From: Kryptolebias marmoratus
Taxonomy: Eukaryota; Chordata; Actinopteri; Cyprinodontiformes; Rivulidae
DNA length: 64,000 bases
Direction: 5' to 3'
NCBI RefSeq assembly: GCF_001649575.2
Contig: NC_051449.1
Location: forward strand, 13,454,374-13,518,373
Positions within the stretch are counted from its first letter, which is position 1; each line of letters opens with the position of its first letter. The notes beneath the pieces were generated by a model that saw nothing but the letters and a program-made list of their open reading frames with translations, was not told the DNA's origin and did no database searches. The position numbers and the translations under genes are program-made. Below, piece by piece: positions 43,501 to 56,921 of this stretch.

Positions 43501-45199
43501 AGGGAGAGCATACAAGTGCCACTCCTTGATGTTTTACATCTTTTAACAGAAAAGCTTAAAACGTAACTTTCATAGACATTTAATCAGAATTTTGGGATCT
43601 TTAATAAAAAGGCACAGTTTGTCTGGTTGTCATGGTGATGGTTCGGGTCTCATCACTCGATCTGAGCGCTGGCTCCAAGTGTGCGGACAGCTGCGAACAG
43701 ATCAAGGAAGACGTTCACATCCAAAGATGGCACCTTTGATCTAAAATGGGTTAAAATCTTTCCACAAATACATCATCGTATACTGTACGTTCACTAAACA
43801 AAAGCAAAAAAATGCCCTCAGTTACTTCTCCAGAAAAGATCTTTTTAGTTCATCTTCAACAAACAGGAAACATTCATGGTTTTCTTTAGATTTCATTACT
43901 TCACATCATGGTGGCTTTAACATTTCTATAATGATAAGTGAAACCAATAGGCTAATTAATAGTGATGATTAAAAGTGTGACTTAAAGCAAGTTCTGCATG
44001 TCACGTTAAATAAAACTACGAGTTAGTGGGAAAGAGTCAAAGTGAAATGCTGTCTTGGCTTTCTGAAAAATATAATGAGAATCTGAAGCAAAAAAGATCA
44101 TAAAAACAGACAAAAAAAGACAGAAATGAAAGACATGGAGCAGGAGAGAATGAACAAAGCTAAAAATTCCTTAAATAAAAATAGAAAAGTCTTTTTGTGT
44201 TTGAGCTCTTTGCTCCAGAGACAGACTGATACTATTGTTTTCAGGTGAGTTGCTTTTACTTTATTTATTTATTTTTGAAGCATTTTGTTTAGTTCTAGTG
44301 TTGTTTATGTGTGTGTTTGTGTGTAAAACTGTCTTACAGTTTGTGTAAAAGCTTTAAAATGAAACTGGACGACTTTAACAACCCCAATCTTCTACGACAC
44401 ACTCTTTTACACACACACACACACATGCACTGATGAGATAAAAAAAATCTTTTACATGCTAAATTAAGCGCTGATCTACCTTGGCAGTTAAAATTCAGGT
44501 CATGTGTGGAGGAGCAGCTGTGGGTGTGTGAAATCCTGCACATTCTCATGCATGACTGGGGTGTGTAGAAATGACTGAAACATGTGTGTGTGGATGTGTG
44601 TGTCTCTAATGACATCTTCTGTGCAGCATCTGTGGTCTGTGTCACAGTCAGTCTTCATCCCGCTCCTCATCCTCCTCTTCTTGCTTTTATCCGGTTTCTG
44701 TGACAGCCACCGTCTTCACAGCAGCGCATAAAAAAACACAGATGAAGCTCAAAGCTTTTCAATATGACGCTCACACACACACACACAAACAATGAGGAAG
44801 ATGCTCAAACACACACCGAATGTTATTGTTTCCACACACAGATTACTATCATGATCAATCCAACATGTTTTAGTCTGAAACTTCATGTACTAAACTTCTT
44901 CAGCTTATTAACTCAAACTCTGTTTCAGTCACTTCCCTCTGCAACGACCTTATTATAAACCCAATTATTTCTCCTATACTTCTACTTTTATTATTCTGAC
45001 ATTGCTTTTAAAAAAACACACGTTTTGTAACATGTATATTTTTAGCTTTAACAATCATCTCTGCCAGCTTTAACTCCCTTGTGTAAATATGTTATAAACA
45101 TAAAGTCTAAAGTGAACAAGTAAAATAAATCACATGATCACCAAATTGAACAAATATATATTTCAAATAAATAAGAAAAATAGGACAGTCAAACAATAA

Positions 45200-45915
45200 A
45201 GCAGCATTTCAGATCTTTTAAAGTGGGGTTCTGTGGACAGATTATGAACAATTGGCATTTTTTTGTCATAGATAGCTCTTTGAAGGATCACAGCTGAAGA
45301 AATTCAGTTTATTTCTGACCAGATTGATGAGCTAATGTCTAGTCTGAGAGAAGACAAGACCAAAGAGGATTTCCGCTCTTTCAAAACAACTCTAATGTTC
45401 ATGAAAATTCTGTTTTTTGAACTTTTACATGTTATTGTAGTTTTTGTACTCTTAATTGTTTTTTTTAACCCATTGTTTCCCTCAGTCCTCTTGGCTCTTT
45501 GCACACCTGCTCCTCATCTGTCAATTAACCCAGCCGCACTCCCGCAGTAATCACCTCCTAACTAAAAGCAGTCCTTGGTTTCTCCACCTTGTTGTTTTCG
45601 TTTTTTCAGCTTCTGTGGCAATCTTCCTGTGTTTCATTTTACTTTGGAGTATTTTTGCTGCTATCCATCTATTTCTTTATTTTTATCTTTAAATTCTTTC
45701 AGTTTAATTTAGTTCCTCTTTGTTTATCTGCATTTTGTCTCCTCTCAGCTCTTCAGTTTTCAGCTTTCCAAACACGGTTATTGCTGCAAACGTATTCTGA
45801 TGTTATTGCAGGAAGTGTCCTGAGCTGCATCGGGACTGCTAAAGCTAGCTGCTGGTGCTGCTATTTGCACTTCCAAATAACAGCAGAATTCTATGAAAAC
45901 ATCTGCAAATTATGA
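45200..45915 (+). repeat. Interspersed repeat B interrupted by a retroelement-like insertion
   Basis: The left part (45.2-45.44 kb) and right part (45.78-45.92 kb) align with consecutive parts of the copy at 43.0-43.27 kb. The middle, about 45.44-45.79 kb, is pyrimidine-rich (CACACCTGCTCCTCATCTGT, TTAATTTAGTTCCTCT) and resembles the block at 8.43-8.94 kb. The overlapping plus-strand open frames here are explained by this T-rich insert. Confidence 0.5.
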
Positions 45916-47681
45916 AAACTGTGAAAAAATCATTTGACCTCTGTTGCTGTAAAATTTTGTTGAATCCAAATTTTAATATCACTATTTAGAATATTCTTAT
46001 TTAACAACATGCAAATGGATGTCTGCTCAGGTGGTGAGCAGATTAGACTAAAACCTGTCATTCTCATGACAAGGTACAATAGCTATGTTAGTCCACAGTG
46101 GAAAAGTTGTATTTTTACCATAAAGATATAAAATGTATGCAATTACTATGTTTTCTTACTTTATCCTCTGCAGAAATGCAGCTTATGTCTCACTACCAGA
46201 TCATTTTAATGTTTTTTTACATAAAGACATGCTCATAATCAGTGTTTACTCCTCTGGGAACATTTAAAAGAAGGAGGGAGGGGATCATTGGAGGCATTAT
46301 TTCACAGATTTCCATGCAACAAACCACAGTTTGAACACTATCGCTTTGCTTTTCTGCCACCTTCACTCCTCGCCACACACAGTTATATTGACATGTCACT
46401 AATCACATGGTTGGGGTTTCTTTTAAAACGAATCTAGTTAGGAAAACATATTTTACCAGTTGTTCCTGTCATGTCACGTCAGCCCTCTACACAAAACAAC
46501 AGACGACAAAAACACAGCCGTGTCAAAACAGCTAACCGTGGACTGTAACACCACTGTAATTTACAGATGTTCAGAAACACACCTTTTTACACAGTTTCTG
46601 TTCACACACACACACAAGAAACCAAAGATACAGAGAGCACAACACTCTGTTTTAGACCAATTCGCTGCTCTCATTTCTCTTGCCCCATTTGGACGCCAAT
46701 GATTTTTATTAAAATACATTTTCTAATTAACCTATTTTTCTAGTTCTTACTCGGCTGTAATCATTCTTGTTTTATGAGATGGTGGGACAAGAATATTTGT
46801 GGCCCCTTTGATCTAAAATACTGATCACGTATCATACATTTACATCTATATCCTAACTTTCTTCATATGGTATTTCTTTAAAAACATGTGCATTTTGTGT
46901 CAAAATTTAAAGTTTTGAGTTTAGATGGCCTCAGTCTGGTATCACCAAAGCATTTCTGGAAGAATTTAGTTCTCTCTTGGATTTTGTCTGTTTATGGCTC
47001 ATTGATTTGATTAAATATAATACTTAAAATCAGTGTGGAGCATTCAACAACTTTACTTGGTTTCAGCTTTATCCGCTGCAGCTTAATCATATCTGCATGC
47101 TGCTTCTCTCTGTTGGATCTCACAGGAAATTCACACGCTGCAGTACATCATGAAGTTAAGAAATAATGGTACAAGCAGGTCTTGTTGTCTTTGTTGCAGC
47201 AGGTAGGACTCGCCTGACTCTTTCTGACAACATTTCATCCTTTTTTTCCTACACAAAAAGCACGCTGACAGGAAACAACTGGCTGATCAGTTAGATTCAC
47301 GTTTTATCTTTCTTTGCCCAAGCCTAAACCCTGTTTTTGATTTTTTTTTTTTTCTTTGCCAGGATCTTTTGTCTGTTTCCTGTTTTGCTGAAAAACGCGC
47401 TCCACTTTTCTCCGCTCCTTCTCTCAACATCCCTCATGGTGTTCAAGGACTATATATATCATAAGAGAGTAAACACCTTTCAGGAAGGCTTTCATCATGT
47501 CTCTCTGTTATCAGTCCCCTCTCTGCTGCCTGCTGCTGAGACAAACAACTAAAAGACCTCAGCCGTTCTCTGTCACTGCAAACCTGGGAGCTTTTGCACA
47601 GAAATGTTTTCAATTGATTCTCCAGATAAGGGACGAGTGCCTTTAGCCCACAAATAAGAAAATAAGCAGAGATAATTGTAT

Positions 47682-48015
47682 TAAAGGCCTAGCATTCCTT
47701 GAAGGGGAGTTTTAAACTGAGATCATCTTAGAGGAAACAGAGTTATAGCCGTTCGGGTCAAACCCCAGAAAAGACTATTTGCAACTTTTATGCCACAATG
47801 TGAGAACTCTTAGTGCTCAGAGTATGTGCTGAAGATGACTCTCAGCTACTACCACACCACATTTAGATCAGTATCTGAAAAATAACTAAGTTTTAGCTGT
47901 TTTTATGTTTGCTAATGTCATTTGTCTTGAATGTTTGTTCTTTGATCACTCTCTGAGATTTTTTACTAAAATCCACTTGTTCATGAGATATTTTGGTAAC
48001 TCTACAGACAAATAC
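47682..48015 (+). repeat. Dispersed palindrome-ended repeat, copy
   Basis: Starts AAAGGCCTAGCATTCCTTGA and keeps GGTCAAACCCCAGAAAAGAC, GATGACTCTCAGCTACTACC and GTTCATGAGATATTTTGGTA. It is shortened in the GTTAATCAGTTG block. Confidence 0.75.
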
Positions 48016-51000
48016 ACATTTATTACTGTCATGTTGCCATTAAATGATCTACAATTAAACAAAGCACACAAACTGCTGACTTTATGTAAAGAAGTAATCA
48101 GAATAAACAGATAAAGGCGATACACGAGAGAGACTGTTTGTATTTATTTTTAGACTTTTAATAGATTAAAATAGAACAGTTACAAAGAAAATGGAAACTT
48201 CCCTACATTTCTCACACTTCTATGTGTGTAAATTTAAAATCAGTCATTTCAGATTGGTTGCAGTCACAGATTAGCACTTTTTTGTAAGTCATTTAAGATC
48301 TTCTGTCGTTATTAAAATGTTTAAAAATAACATGGAGAGCCAGAAGTCTGTCTCTGTCTAGCTGGATTTTAAAGAGTTCTTCCAAAATATATGGTATAAA
48401 ATCCAGCTGTGATCTGAAATACTGATTTTTTTATTTTATATGTGTATGTATTTTCAGTTTCTCAGGACAGCACAGAAAATTCAGGGAGCAAAGTATGTAA
48501 TGCAGTAGGATTTTAAAACTTTGGAGGAAAAGAACCTCCACCAACAGCACAGCACACTGCTGAAATGTCACCATTTAGAGTCACTTCACTGACTCGGAAA
48601 CTCATTGATTTAGCACTAAATTTAGCATTAGTTCATAGGTTGCTTGAGGATAAAATGCGCTCAGCTGTCTAAAGGTGGAACACAAACCAGAGGTATTTCA
48701 TCAGGATCATCATCCACGTCCATAAAATGAAAGTTATTACAGGTTTGAGTCAAATTCTGCATTTTAGCTGTCTTGAAATATTAAAATAAGATTTAAAAAT
48801 GGCAAAACATGCCAGACATTTTACATGGATGAGTAGCCAATATTTAAATAAGCTCACATCGGAGACTTCAGGTTGTTTAAAATACCAACAAGATTGTAAT
48901 CCTGATCAAACATGCAAGAACTCCTGAATCTAAAAAGGTTCTTGTTGCTTTCTGACGTTAATATTTTATTAACTGTGCATTTTTTATATCATATATCTCT
49001 GGGGTTAAAAAAAACAACATTTTTCTTTTGTTGTTCAGCCTTAATCTGCACAAATTGTTTCAAAGAAGATTAGGCTTTGTTTTTTGTTTTTTTTTATGTT
49101 GCAAAAAGTCTGTTTTGATTGTCTTCTCTTAAGTTTCTCACACGACTGTTACTCTCTCTCCCTTTCACAGACTCCCACGTTTACCGCCTCTAATGAAAAT
49201 GTCCATCTGCTGCTTTCTCCTAATTACGACACATTTGGCTTGTCAGAACATTAACGCAGCAGGAATCCAACATATTTTCTGAAATCACACAACCCCACTG
49301 GAGACTTTGTGCATCCTGGAGGTGCGTGTTCGTTAAGGAGTTCATGCTGAAGCGCAAGTTCACCCAAACTTTGCTAACACGGTCAGGTTGGTGTGAAAAC
49401 TTGTTATTTTGTTCCACTTTCTCTTGGCAGTGGTGTCAAGTTGTGAAACCAGGACTGACTAATTATCACCAGCAAAATAATAAAATTGTGTGAAACAATA
49501 ACTTTCCTTGGAGAGTCATTTTTCTGAACACCTAAATGGAGTTTTTACTCCACTTTTAGTGGGTTTCCTTCACTGAAACTTGGCTGCTCAGGAGCTCCAT
49601 GCATGTTCATTAACTCGGTGGTTCCCAAAGTCAAGTGGGAGGTTTTGAGATAATATCCAAAATAAAATTAAATGTAAAACAAACAAACAAACATTTAGTA
49701 TTTTTTCCAGTGTTGTTACAAAAGATAAGAATGTGTTTTACAATGGTTAAGTCTGTTTCTGTTACCCTTACACCTTTGTTTAATTTGCTTTTCTGTAATA
49801 TTTTTGCACTTCGGCGAGCTCAAGTTGGGTCACAAGTCTCAAAAGTTCTTATTTTCAGGATGAGAAGAAAACTTTGGGAAACACTACACTAAATATTCAC
49901 TCTTTTCCTGGCAGTCAAAAACATGACAGATTTGTTGATGAAGTTGTTCATCTTCAGCTTGGAGTGACATGGAGAGATTTCTGTTTCTGCGTCAGAATTT
50001 TATAAAACTTTTAAAGTTTCCACTGACACCGACGAGAACAATAACCTGATAAATACAGTCCTGCAGCAGAGGCTTTCTCTGGAGCTTTTGTTTTGTTTGA
50101 AATGTTGGTGTTTGATTTCAGCCTTTCACAGACAGCATTCTTCATCCACATGGATGTGAGTCCCTGCAGGAAAAGTCCAGGAATCGGCGGAGGCATCTCT
50201 GAACATACTGCAGAACAACAAAGACATAACTCTGCACGCGTCAAACTTACATTTCTTCAGAAGAGAGCTGATCGTAGAAGGTATAAATGAAAATAAATTG
50301 AAATTACGAGGATGTAAACAACACATCCCTCTGTTTTGTCACTGGAGCGTCTCTCTGTGTTTTTTATTTGCATTTTAGTTTCTGTGATTGATGCAGATTT
50401 ATCTCAGAAAATGATGAAGATGTCAGGAGCTTGATTGAAACTTAATAGTGATTGCTTATGGCAGGATTTCTCCATCATTGTTGCAAAGAATAAAAACAAA
50501 AGTCATAAACTAATAAAAAAAATACTAAATGGATAGTGAGGCATATCTATGTTTAATTGGGCTATTAGCAGTTTTTGTATATTTCAACCAGGATATTTCT
50601 GAGTAATCTTGATGACCATGAATCATTCCTCAGCCTCACTCCTCACCTTGATGGAATCATTTATTTTGCTGAGAAATGCTGGCAAAGTTGGTTTTATTCC
50701 TGGGAAAGAGCCAGGTGAGTAGTTTCCTAATAGTTACAGCCCAGACATGAATATCAGTCTTGTGTTGTTGTTGTTGTTCAGTAGAAAGCAAACTGATTAA
50801 AGGTGCAGTGTTTTTTATGATGCTTTTTGAATTGTTGGCAAAAATGTCCACTGAACTGTTAAATGTGCCTCTGATGGTTCGTTGTGGTTCTGATGGACGT
50901 CCCTTCATCTGTCAAAAGTGCCTCTCCTGTGTGTTTTATTATCTGTTGCTGCCTGCTGACACGATGATTGGAGAAAGGTGCGTCGGAGTTGCCTGATGGT

Positions 51001-52159
51001 GCAACAATTACCCAGAAACTGCTCGGCTGTACCTGTCCTTAATGCACCACCTTGAATCTCATGGACCACACGTAATAGTTTCCGAAATGCTGTTGCCTTC
51101 TAGATTTTTGTCCACCTGAATGCTTAAATGTTCCCTCACACAGCTGCCAGCTGGCTAACAGCCTCATTGATCAGTGCACAGAGCAAGTCTTTAACCTCCA
51201 GGGTCAAAAAGACAGTTTAATTAAAACCTCAAGAAACTGAACTGGTTTCAGGTCGTCTCAGTTTGCCCTGTGTCTCCTTCTCTTCGCAGCATTTATCCGC
51301 TAATAGTCCCATCACAGCATCACTATCATTGTTTCTCACATCTGCCCCTCTTGGCCCCCTGTTGCCGCTTCTGTGCTCATAAATATTTGAGAAATATTTT
51401 ATTTTGTGGTTGTCCTTGGAGACGGTAATCATGCTGATCACACCCCAAACTCAGCTTAATTATATAGAAGGACAAAACAATTTTGTGAGTTTTTCCCAGA
51501 ACGACCTCTCTGTGACTTCTGACAGAATGAATCAGATATGAGAAATAAAAAAACTGAGATGCCTGTTACTTGAAAACCTTGAACGCACAAAACTGATTCA
51601 GTCTATTTTTTCTCAAACATAATAATAATTCAGAAAAAAAAGGAAAAAGAAAGTTCAGGACGATTAAAACGCTTGCTGAGTTTGTAGTGATGCTTTAGGG
51701 CCATCTAGTGGAAATAATTGGTGTCACAAAAACACTGAAACCACAAAGCTTTGCATGGGAAGAACAAAAGGGAAAAGGATGATATTAAAGGTGAAGAGAG
51801 TTATTATAAAAACCAAAAGTGCAAACAACAAAACAGGCCAAAGTTTGTTTTGTTTGTTTGATTTGTTTCACTGTATTGACTTTGCTGCTGTGTGGCTTTA
51901 AATCTGCGTACGGTTTTTATTTTATCAAAGTTTAGCTGCATTCTGTTTGTGTCAGCTTCTACAAAAGAAGGCCTTGATAGAATTAGGTTTTTTTTACATC
52001 TAATATAGTTCATTGTCTCTGTTTAACATAAGAAACCAACAGAGAAAGTAACATATTCTGAGAATGTTTTACAAGAAAACATCCTGAGTTTGGTATTCAA
52101 TATCTGAGATTGTTTTTTGTCTCAGTGTGTCTCTTAAATCCTAAAATGCTTCCAGTAAT

Positions 52160-52680
52160 TAAAGGCCTGGCCTTTGGTGAGTATCTGTAAAACTGACTGA
52201 ACTATAGTCATTTTTGTGTCTCAAAGTTTGTTTGTCTTTGGTGGCCATCTTGAATTAGGTTGGCTTCAAAAGTTAACCAGCTGTAGATGTACATCCAATA
52301 AATATTTCCTAAAAAGTTTCTTGAAAGCCATTTCGTGATTCATGAAATATTTGCAGACAAAGTTGGCTCTAAATACTGTACTGCATGTCAAAAATTCTCT
52401 TTTTAATTTGGTGCAACCTGTTATTGCTCAGAATATGTGTTGGGGAGCACTCTCAGCAACTACCACACCAGATTTTATGACAATATCTGTGAAGCTGACT
52501 CAATTGTAGCCTTTTTTGTGTTTTTAAGGTGTGTTAGCTGAGGGTGGTCATCTTGAATTATGGTGACTCCAAAAGTTAATCAGTTGTTAATCAGCACATC
52601 TAATGATTACTTCTTGAGAGTTTCATTAAAATTGTTTCAGTGGTTCGTCAGATTCTTTTTTGGCAAACGGACAGAAACAC
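52160..52680 (+). repeat. Dispersed palindrome-ended repeat, two copies in tandem
   Basis: The first copy spans about 52.16-52.37 kb (AAAGGCCTGGCCTTTGGTGA, then GGTGGCCATCTTGAATTAGG and CCAGCTGTAGATGTACATCC). The second spans about 52.40-52.68 kb (GAATATGTGTTGGGGAGCAC, then AAAAGTTAATCAGTTGTTAA), ending with TTGGCAAACGGACAGAAACA. Confidence 0.75.
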
Positions 52681-54364
52681 AAACACATACAGACACTGGA
52701 AGGCGGAAGGAGGCTGTTGATTACACAAAACAAACGTCTGAAAGGACAGAGCCATCTCCGTTGTTCACATCCTGTCCAGCAGGCGTCTCCCCCTGTCCCT
52801 GTAGCTGTTTCTCACACTGTGCGTCCCCCCTCACCCTCTGAGATGGGTGTGCAGCCCACCTCCCATTCATCAGTCTGCTTTTATTCATACTGACAAGAAA
52901 GACATCAAACTGGGAGGAGTGGGATACGACAACAATGCATCTCAGACAGACACTGGGTAATATATGCAAAGTGGGAATAAAGGGCCCTCATGGAGTCTGC
53001 ATGTGTGTGACTGTGTATATTGTGTGAGTATGCACAGAGACACACACCTTATATTCATATACAGCTATAGATATTGTACTAAAGTTTTAGGCAGGTGTGA
53101 AATAATGATGAAAATAAAGAATGATGGTTTATTTTTATTAATTCTAGGGGCAAGGGAACGAACATAGAAGAGCTCTAAACCAAATCAACATTTGGCGTTT
53201 GTCACTATTTCCCTTTAAAACAACATCAGATCTTCGATTACCTGACAGATTCTGAAGGAGCTCAGCTGGTTGGTCGTTCCAGGGGTGACAAACGGCAGAT
53301 CTTCTGATGATGTTTCTGATTCAGATCCTCCGAGCGCTTCATGTTCTCCCAGACAGACTCTGAGCAGGTCCTACCATCACTTCCAGGACTCCTTGTTCTT
53401 GTTTAAACTGAAGATGGTTCTTGATTACATATATTACATGTTTGGGGTCTTAATGGTTGTATTATTATCCTTGTATTTTACAGTATTCAGAACATCAGTA
53501 CTAATGATAAAACTCACAAATGTCACTGTTTCCTGCAGACGCTCATCATTGCTCTGCTCGCCTGCTTTTGAATCAACAAACTGCTTTAAAAAATTTTAAT
53601 TTTCTGACCATTTTTCTGTGCTCTTGTGGTGTTTTCACAAAAAGCTGAGTTACTTCGCCCTGTTTTTACGTTGGAGGTTTGGCTTTTTGGCTGCAATTCA
53701 TCCATGAAGACCACATCTAGGCAACTTTATCAGCCAGCAGAGGTGTGGCTTTCACAGGTTTCTGCTACTTCTGAGCCGATGCTGGTTTTTTTTTTCTGAT
53801 TTTAAAGGAAAGTTCTCGCTCCTTCAGAACACCTTGATCAGCTCACGTTGAACCGCCTGCCTCCAGATTCTCACTGATGTATTTTAGCTGCCTTGTGTCT
53901 CGCTGTGGTGTTTGATCTGTGACATGAAACTGTGTTCAGGCTCACCTCGGCTGCAGAGTTCGGCTGATCCTCACCCAGTTTCAGCCCTCCTACAGCTGTT
54001 TCTGTTGCTCTGGTTGTTGTAATCTAATCCCACAGCTGACCAGAATCCTACAAAAATCTTGACTTTGCTGGAATATAATTGGAAGAATTATTGCTCATTT
54101 GAAGACAAAAACTGGACAAAAATATATTGATGTTATTTATATTTATAAACTGATAAATATGAACTATTATATGTTCTTATTTTTGCTCTACCTGCCTTAA
54201 ACTACGTAACACTACCACAGATACATATATGTGTACACACACAGATATATACACAGAAAGAGTTTTTCTTTTAAGGAAAAAGCAGCAGCCGCTTTCTGTC
54301 ATACAGCTGATCTCACATTGTTTCTGCACCAAAACTCAAACTGTCGTCGCTTTTTTTTTCCCGT

Positions 54365-54720
54365 TTTGTTTCTGTCTCCCAGGATCTGCACCTACAGCCT
54401 GCAAACTGAACCTGAAACGATCCGTCTCTCTCCCCCTGGCTGACTGCTCACTGCTTCCCACCCAAATCAAAAGGCGAGAGTCGTGGGGGGTCATGTCTGG
54501 CCACCTCTCAGGAGAATAACGGGGTCTCTGTCTGCTCGGCAAACCACCAACGGCTCTCAACTGTCCCTATGGCAACAGCCAAGGACCCTGAAAGGCCCCC
54601 AGACTGGAACATCCAAACAGATGCCCATAATTAACGATGCTATTCGGAGGTGTCGGTCCTGCCAGTCTGCCTTACACGGAGGCAGACCCTCTCCCAGACC
54701 TGTCAGAACCCTATAGGGCT
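54365..54720. other. GC-richer non-repeat island upstream of ncan
   Basis: This stretch is clearly richer in G+C than its flanks and contains CCTATGGCAACAG (an X-box half-site-like string) and CCATAATTAACGATGC (homeodomain-core TAATTA). Open frames run through it on the plus strand but show no known domain. It could be a conserved non-coding element or an unrecognised exon. Confidence 0.3.
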
Positions 54721-54747
54721 GAGTAAAAAATGATTGCCTTGCAGTCC

Positions 54748-54770
54748 GTGTGTGTGTGTGTGTGTGTGTG
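54748..54770. repeat. (TG)n microsatellite
   Basis: An uninterrupted TG run of about 23 bp just after the GC-richer island. Confidence 0.95.
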
Positions 54771-55329
54771 ATGAGTTGGGGATGGGAAATGTCTGCCCAG
54801 TATAAGACTGACCATGAAGCACTGGCAAAACAATCGCAGTATTTTACTGCTCGGGATTTTTATAGAAAATAAAATAATAATATAAGAAATGGCTGAAACT
54901 TCTTTCAAGTGTGTTTATTTTAACAAAGTTTAGAACTCGTCATATATACATCATGCTATAAACGTACCTTGATGCAATTTTCTGTTTCTATATTGAGTTA
55001 TTTTTGGCCTGCAGACTCTGCTGACTGAGGATCAGGTTGTGTCTCATTTTATAAAAACTTGTAGCTTTAGAGATTTATCATTTAAGAAGCTGTTTCAGAT
55101 CCTATTTCTCAAAACAGCCGATCAGATTAGGTATAAAAAAGAATGCAGGTTATTGTCTTTCATTAGTCTGAAAGAAACTTTATTTCCGTTGCCATAAGCA
55201 ATCAATGTACGTTTGGAAACACACAGGAACAAACATGTGAGCTGTGAGTGTGTATGAGTGTGTTTATGGATGGGAAGGAAGTGTTTCTCACTGAATATTT
55301 ACGACTGATATGGAATAAATTCCCAAAAT

Positions 55330-55600
55330 AAACCTGAATGTGGCCATCTTGAATTAGGTTAGCTCTAAAATCCATCCAGCGGTTCACAAGATATTTAGCT
55401 AACAGGCAGAGCTGCCTCTGAATAGTTAATAGCTACATTTAAAATGTAAGATCTTGTGCAGTCTGACTCAGAATATGTGTTTGGGATCAGTCTGAACTAC
55501 TACTACTCCAAATTTTAGGTCAGCACCTAGAAAAATGACTAATTTCTGTGAATATTTTAAGCTCAGTTGGATGTGGCCGCCATCTTGACTCAAAAATCAA
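55330..55600 (+). repeat. Dispersed palindrome-ended repeat, fragment pair
   Basis: GTGGCCATCTTGAATTAGGT, CCAGCGGTTCACAAGATATT, AATATGTGTTTGGGATCAGT and a second GTGGCCGCCATCTTGACTCA show the tail of one copy followed by the middle of another. Confidence 0.65.
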
Positions 55601-55930
55601 TTAAATAAGAGCTTTCTCCCACTTTAAGAATATACTGTAAGTTCACATGAGTAAATAGGTGTAAATATATACTTAAAGTTGTGCTGTCAGTGTAAAGATA
55701 ACAGTAATATCAGTCCACTATTTCCATTTCATTTATATGAATTAAAAATATCCTTTAAAAATGTTTTTACATCCTCTTTTAGTGAACCAGTAAGCAATCA
55801 CGCAGTTTAAAAAGGACAATAAAATAATGTGTTAGTCCTACAGCATGTGTTTGTTTTAATTTTTTTATGACAGAACTTATTTAGGCAAATAAAATAATGT
55901 TTTTTGTGCTCAATTTGTTTTTCTCTGCAG

Positions 55931-56113
55931 CCTCACAAAGGTCAGCAGATCAGTGAGTTAAAGACACATCCGTCTGCTGACACCGGAGGTCAGGGCGTGC
56001 AGTGTCCACTTGTTTACGAGTTCATCAACACGCCTGTGGTCAGCGGCACGCTCCGGAGGCTCGGGGCAGGTCGCCGGGTTCACCCGACCTCTGACCCCTA
56101 CAGCCCTCCTTGA
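55931..56113 (+). other. Exon-like open stretch after a strong acceptor signal
   Basis: TTTGTTTTTCTCTGCAG precedes 61 sense codons beginning PHKGQQISELKTHPSADTGG and ending SDPYSPP with a TGA. The content is GC-rich relative to its flanks. No domain is recognised and no upstream partner exon is evident, so this may be a terminal exon, a lncRNA exon or chance. Confidence 0.25.
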
Positions 56114-56381
56114 CATCAGCACATAATAAGATGCTTCCTTTCACTCGGATCAATCAGTTCCTCCCAACAGGACCTCAGAGAGTTCAAGGCATCCTGGGTT
56201 TATGAGGCTGGTTAAAGAAGGACGCTGCTGTAAACTGGTGACAGAGCTGCGTGATGCTGGGGAGAGTTGATCTGTTTTTTTCTTTAATTCAGTTGTAAAA
56301 TATCATGATGACATAATTCGTTTGAGGTCAGCTGTGAGGAGGAATCATGCTAAACCGGAGGAGGGGGGGGTTTAAAGCATG

Positions 56382-56410
56382 AAAATTAAAATTAAAATTA
56401 AAATTAAAAA
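56382..56410. repeat. (AAAATT)n short tandem repeat
   Basis: Four to five copies of the six-base unit ATTAAA follow a GGGGGGGG run. Confidence 0.9.
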
Positions 56411-56901
56411 ACAATAAAAAAGCAAAGATGTTTTCAGTTTCCAGTCGAAGAGCCTAAATCATGAGTGGAGGATTTATTCCCCTGTGGGTTCTGGGATCAG
56501 TGAGCCAGACGTTGTAATGTGGGACCCCAAATGCAGGAACACGGGGAGCGGGGCTGTCTGGGCCAGAACCCCCTACTCCCCCCCCTCCAATTATACTCCG
56601 ACTAGACTCATCCCACTTTACATGAAATGCATGTGAGAGTCCCCTGAAATCAGCTGCTCCTGCACACAGACACCATGCCCGGGTTCAAATGGCTCCCAAA
56701 AACTGAAAAAGCCCCAAAAAATTGTGTTTGATTCAGAGGATACATTACGTTTAGCAGAAGTCTTGAAGTGAATATTAGCTTCAGACCATCAAGGACAACA
56801 AGAAGACAGAATTGTGTCTGTAAAATGATGCATCAGAACCAAAAGTTATATTATAGCAGAAAGGTTTTGTGTTTTTAATTAAAACCAGCATCATTTAGGT
56901 C

Positions 56902-56921
56902 GGTAGGTAGGTAGGTAGGTA
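56902..56921. repeat. (GGTA)n microsatellite
   Basis: Five uninterrupted copies of the tetranucleotide GGTA (20 bp), in otherwise unique-looking DNA. Confidence 0.95.
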
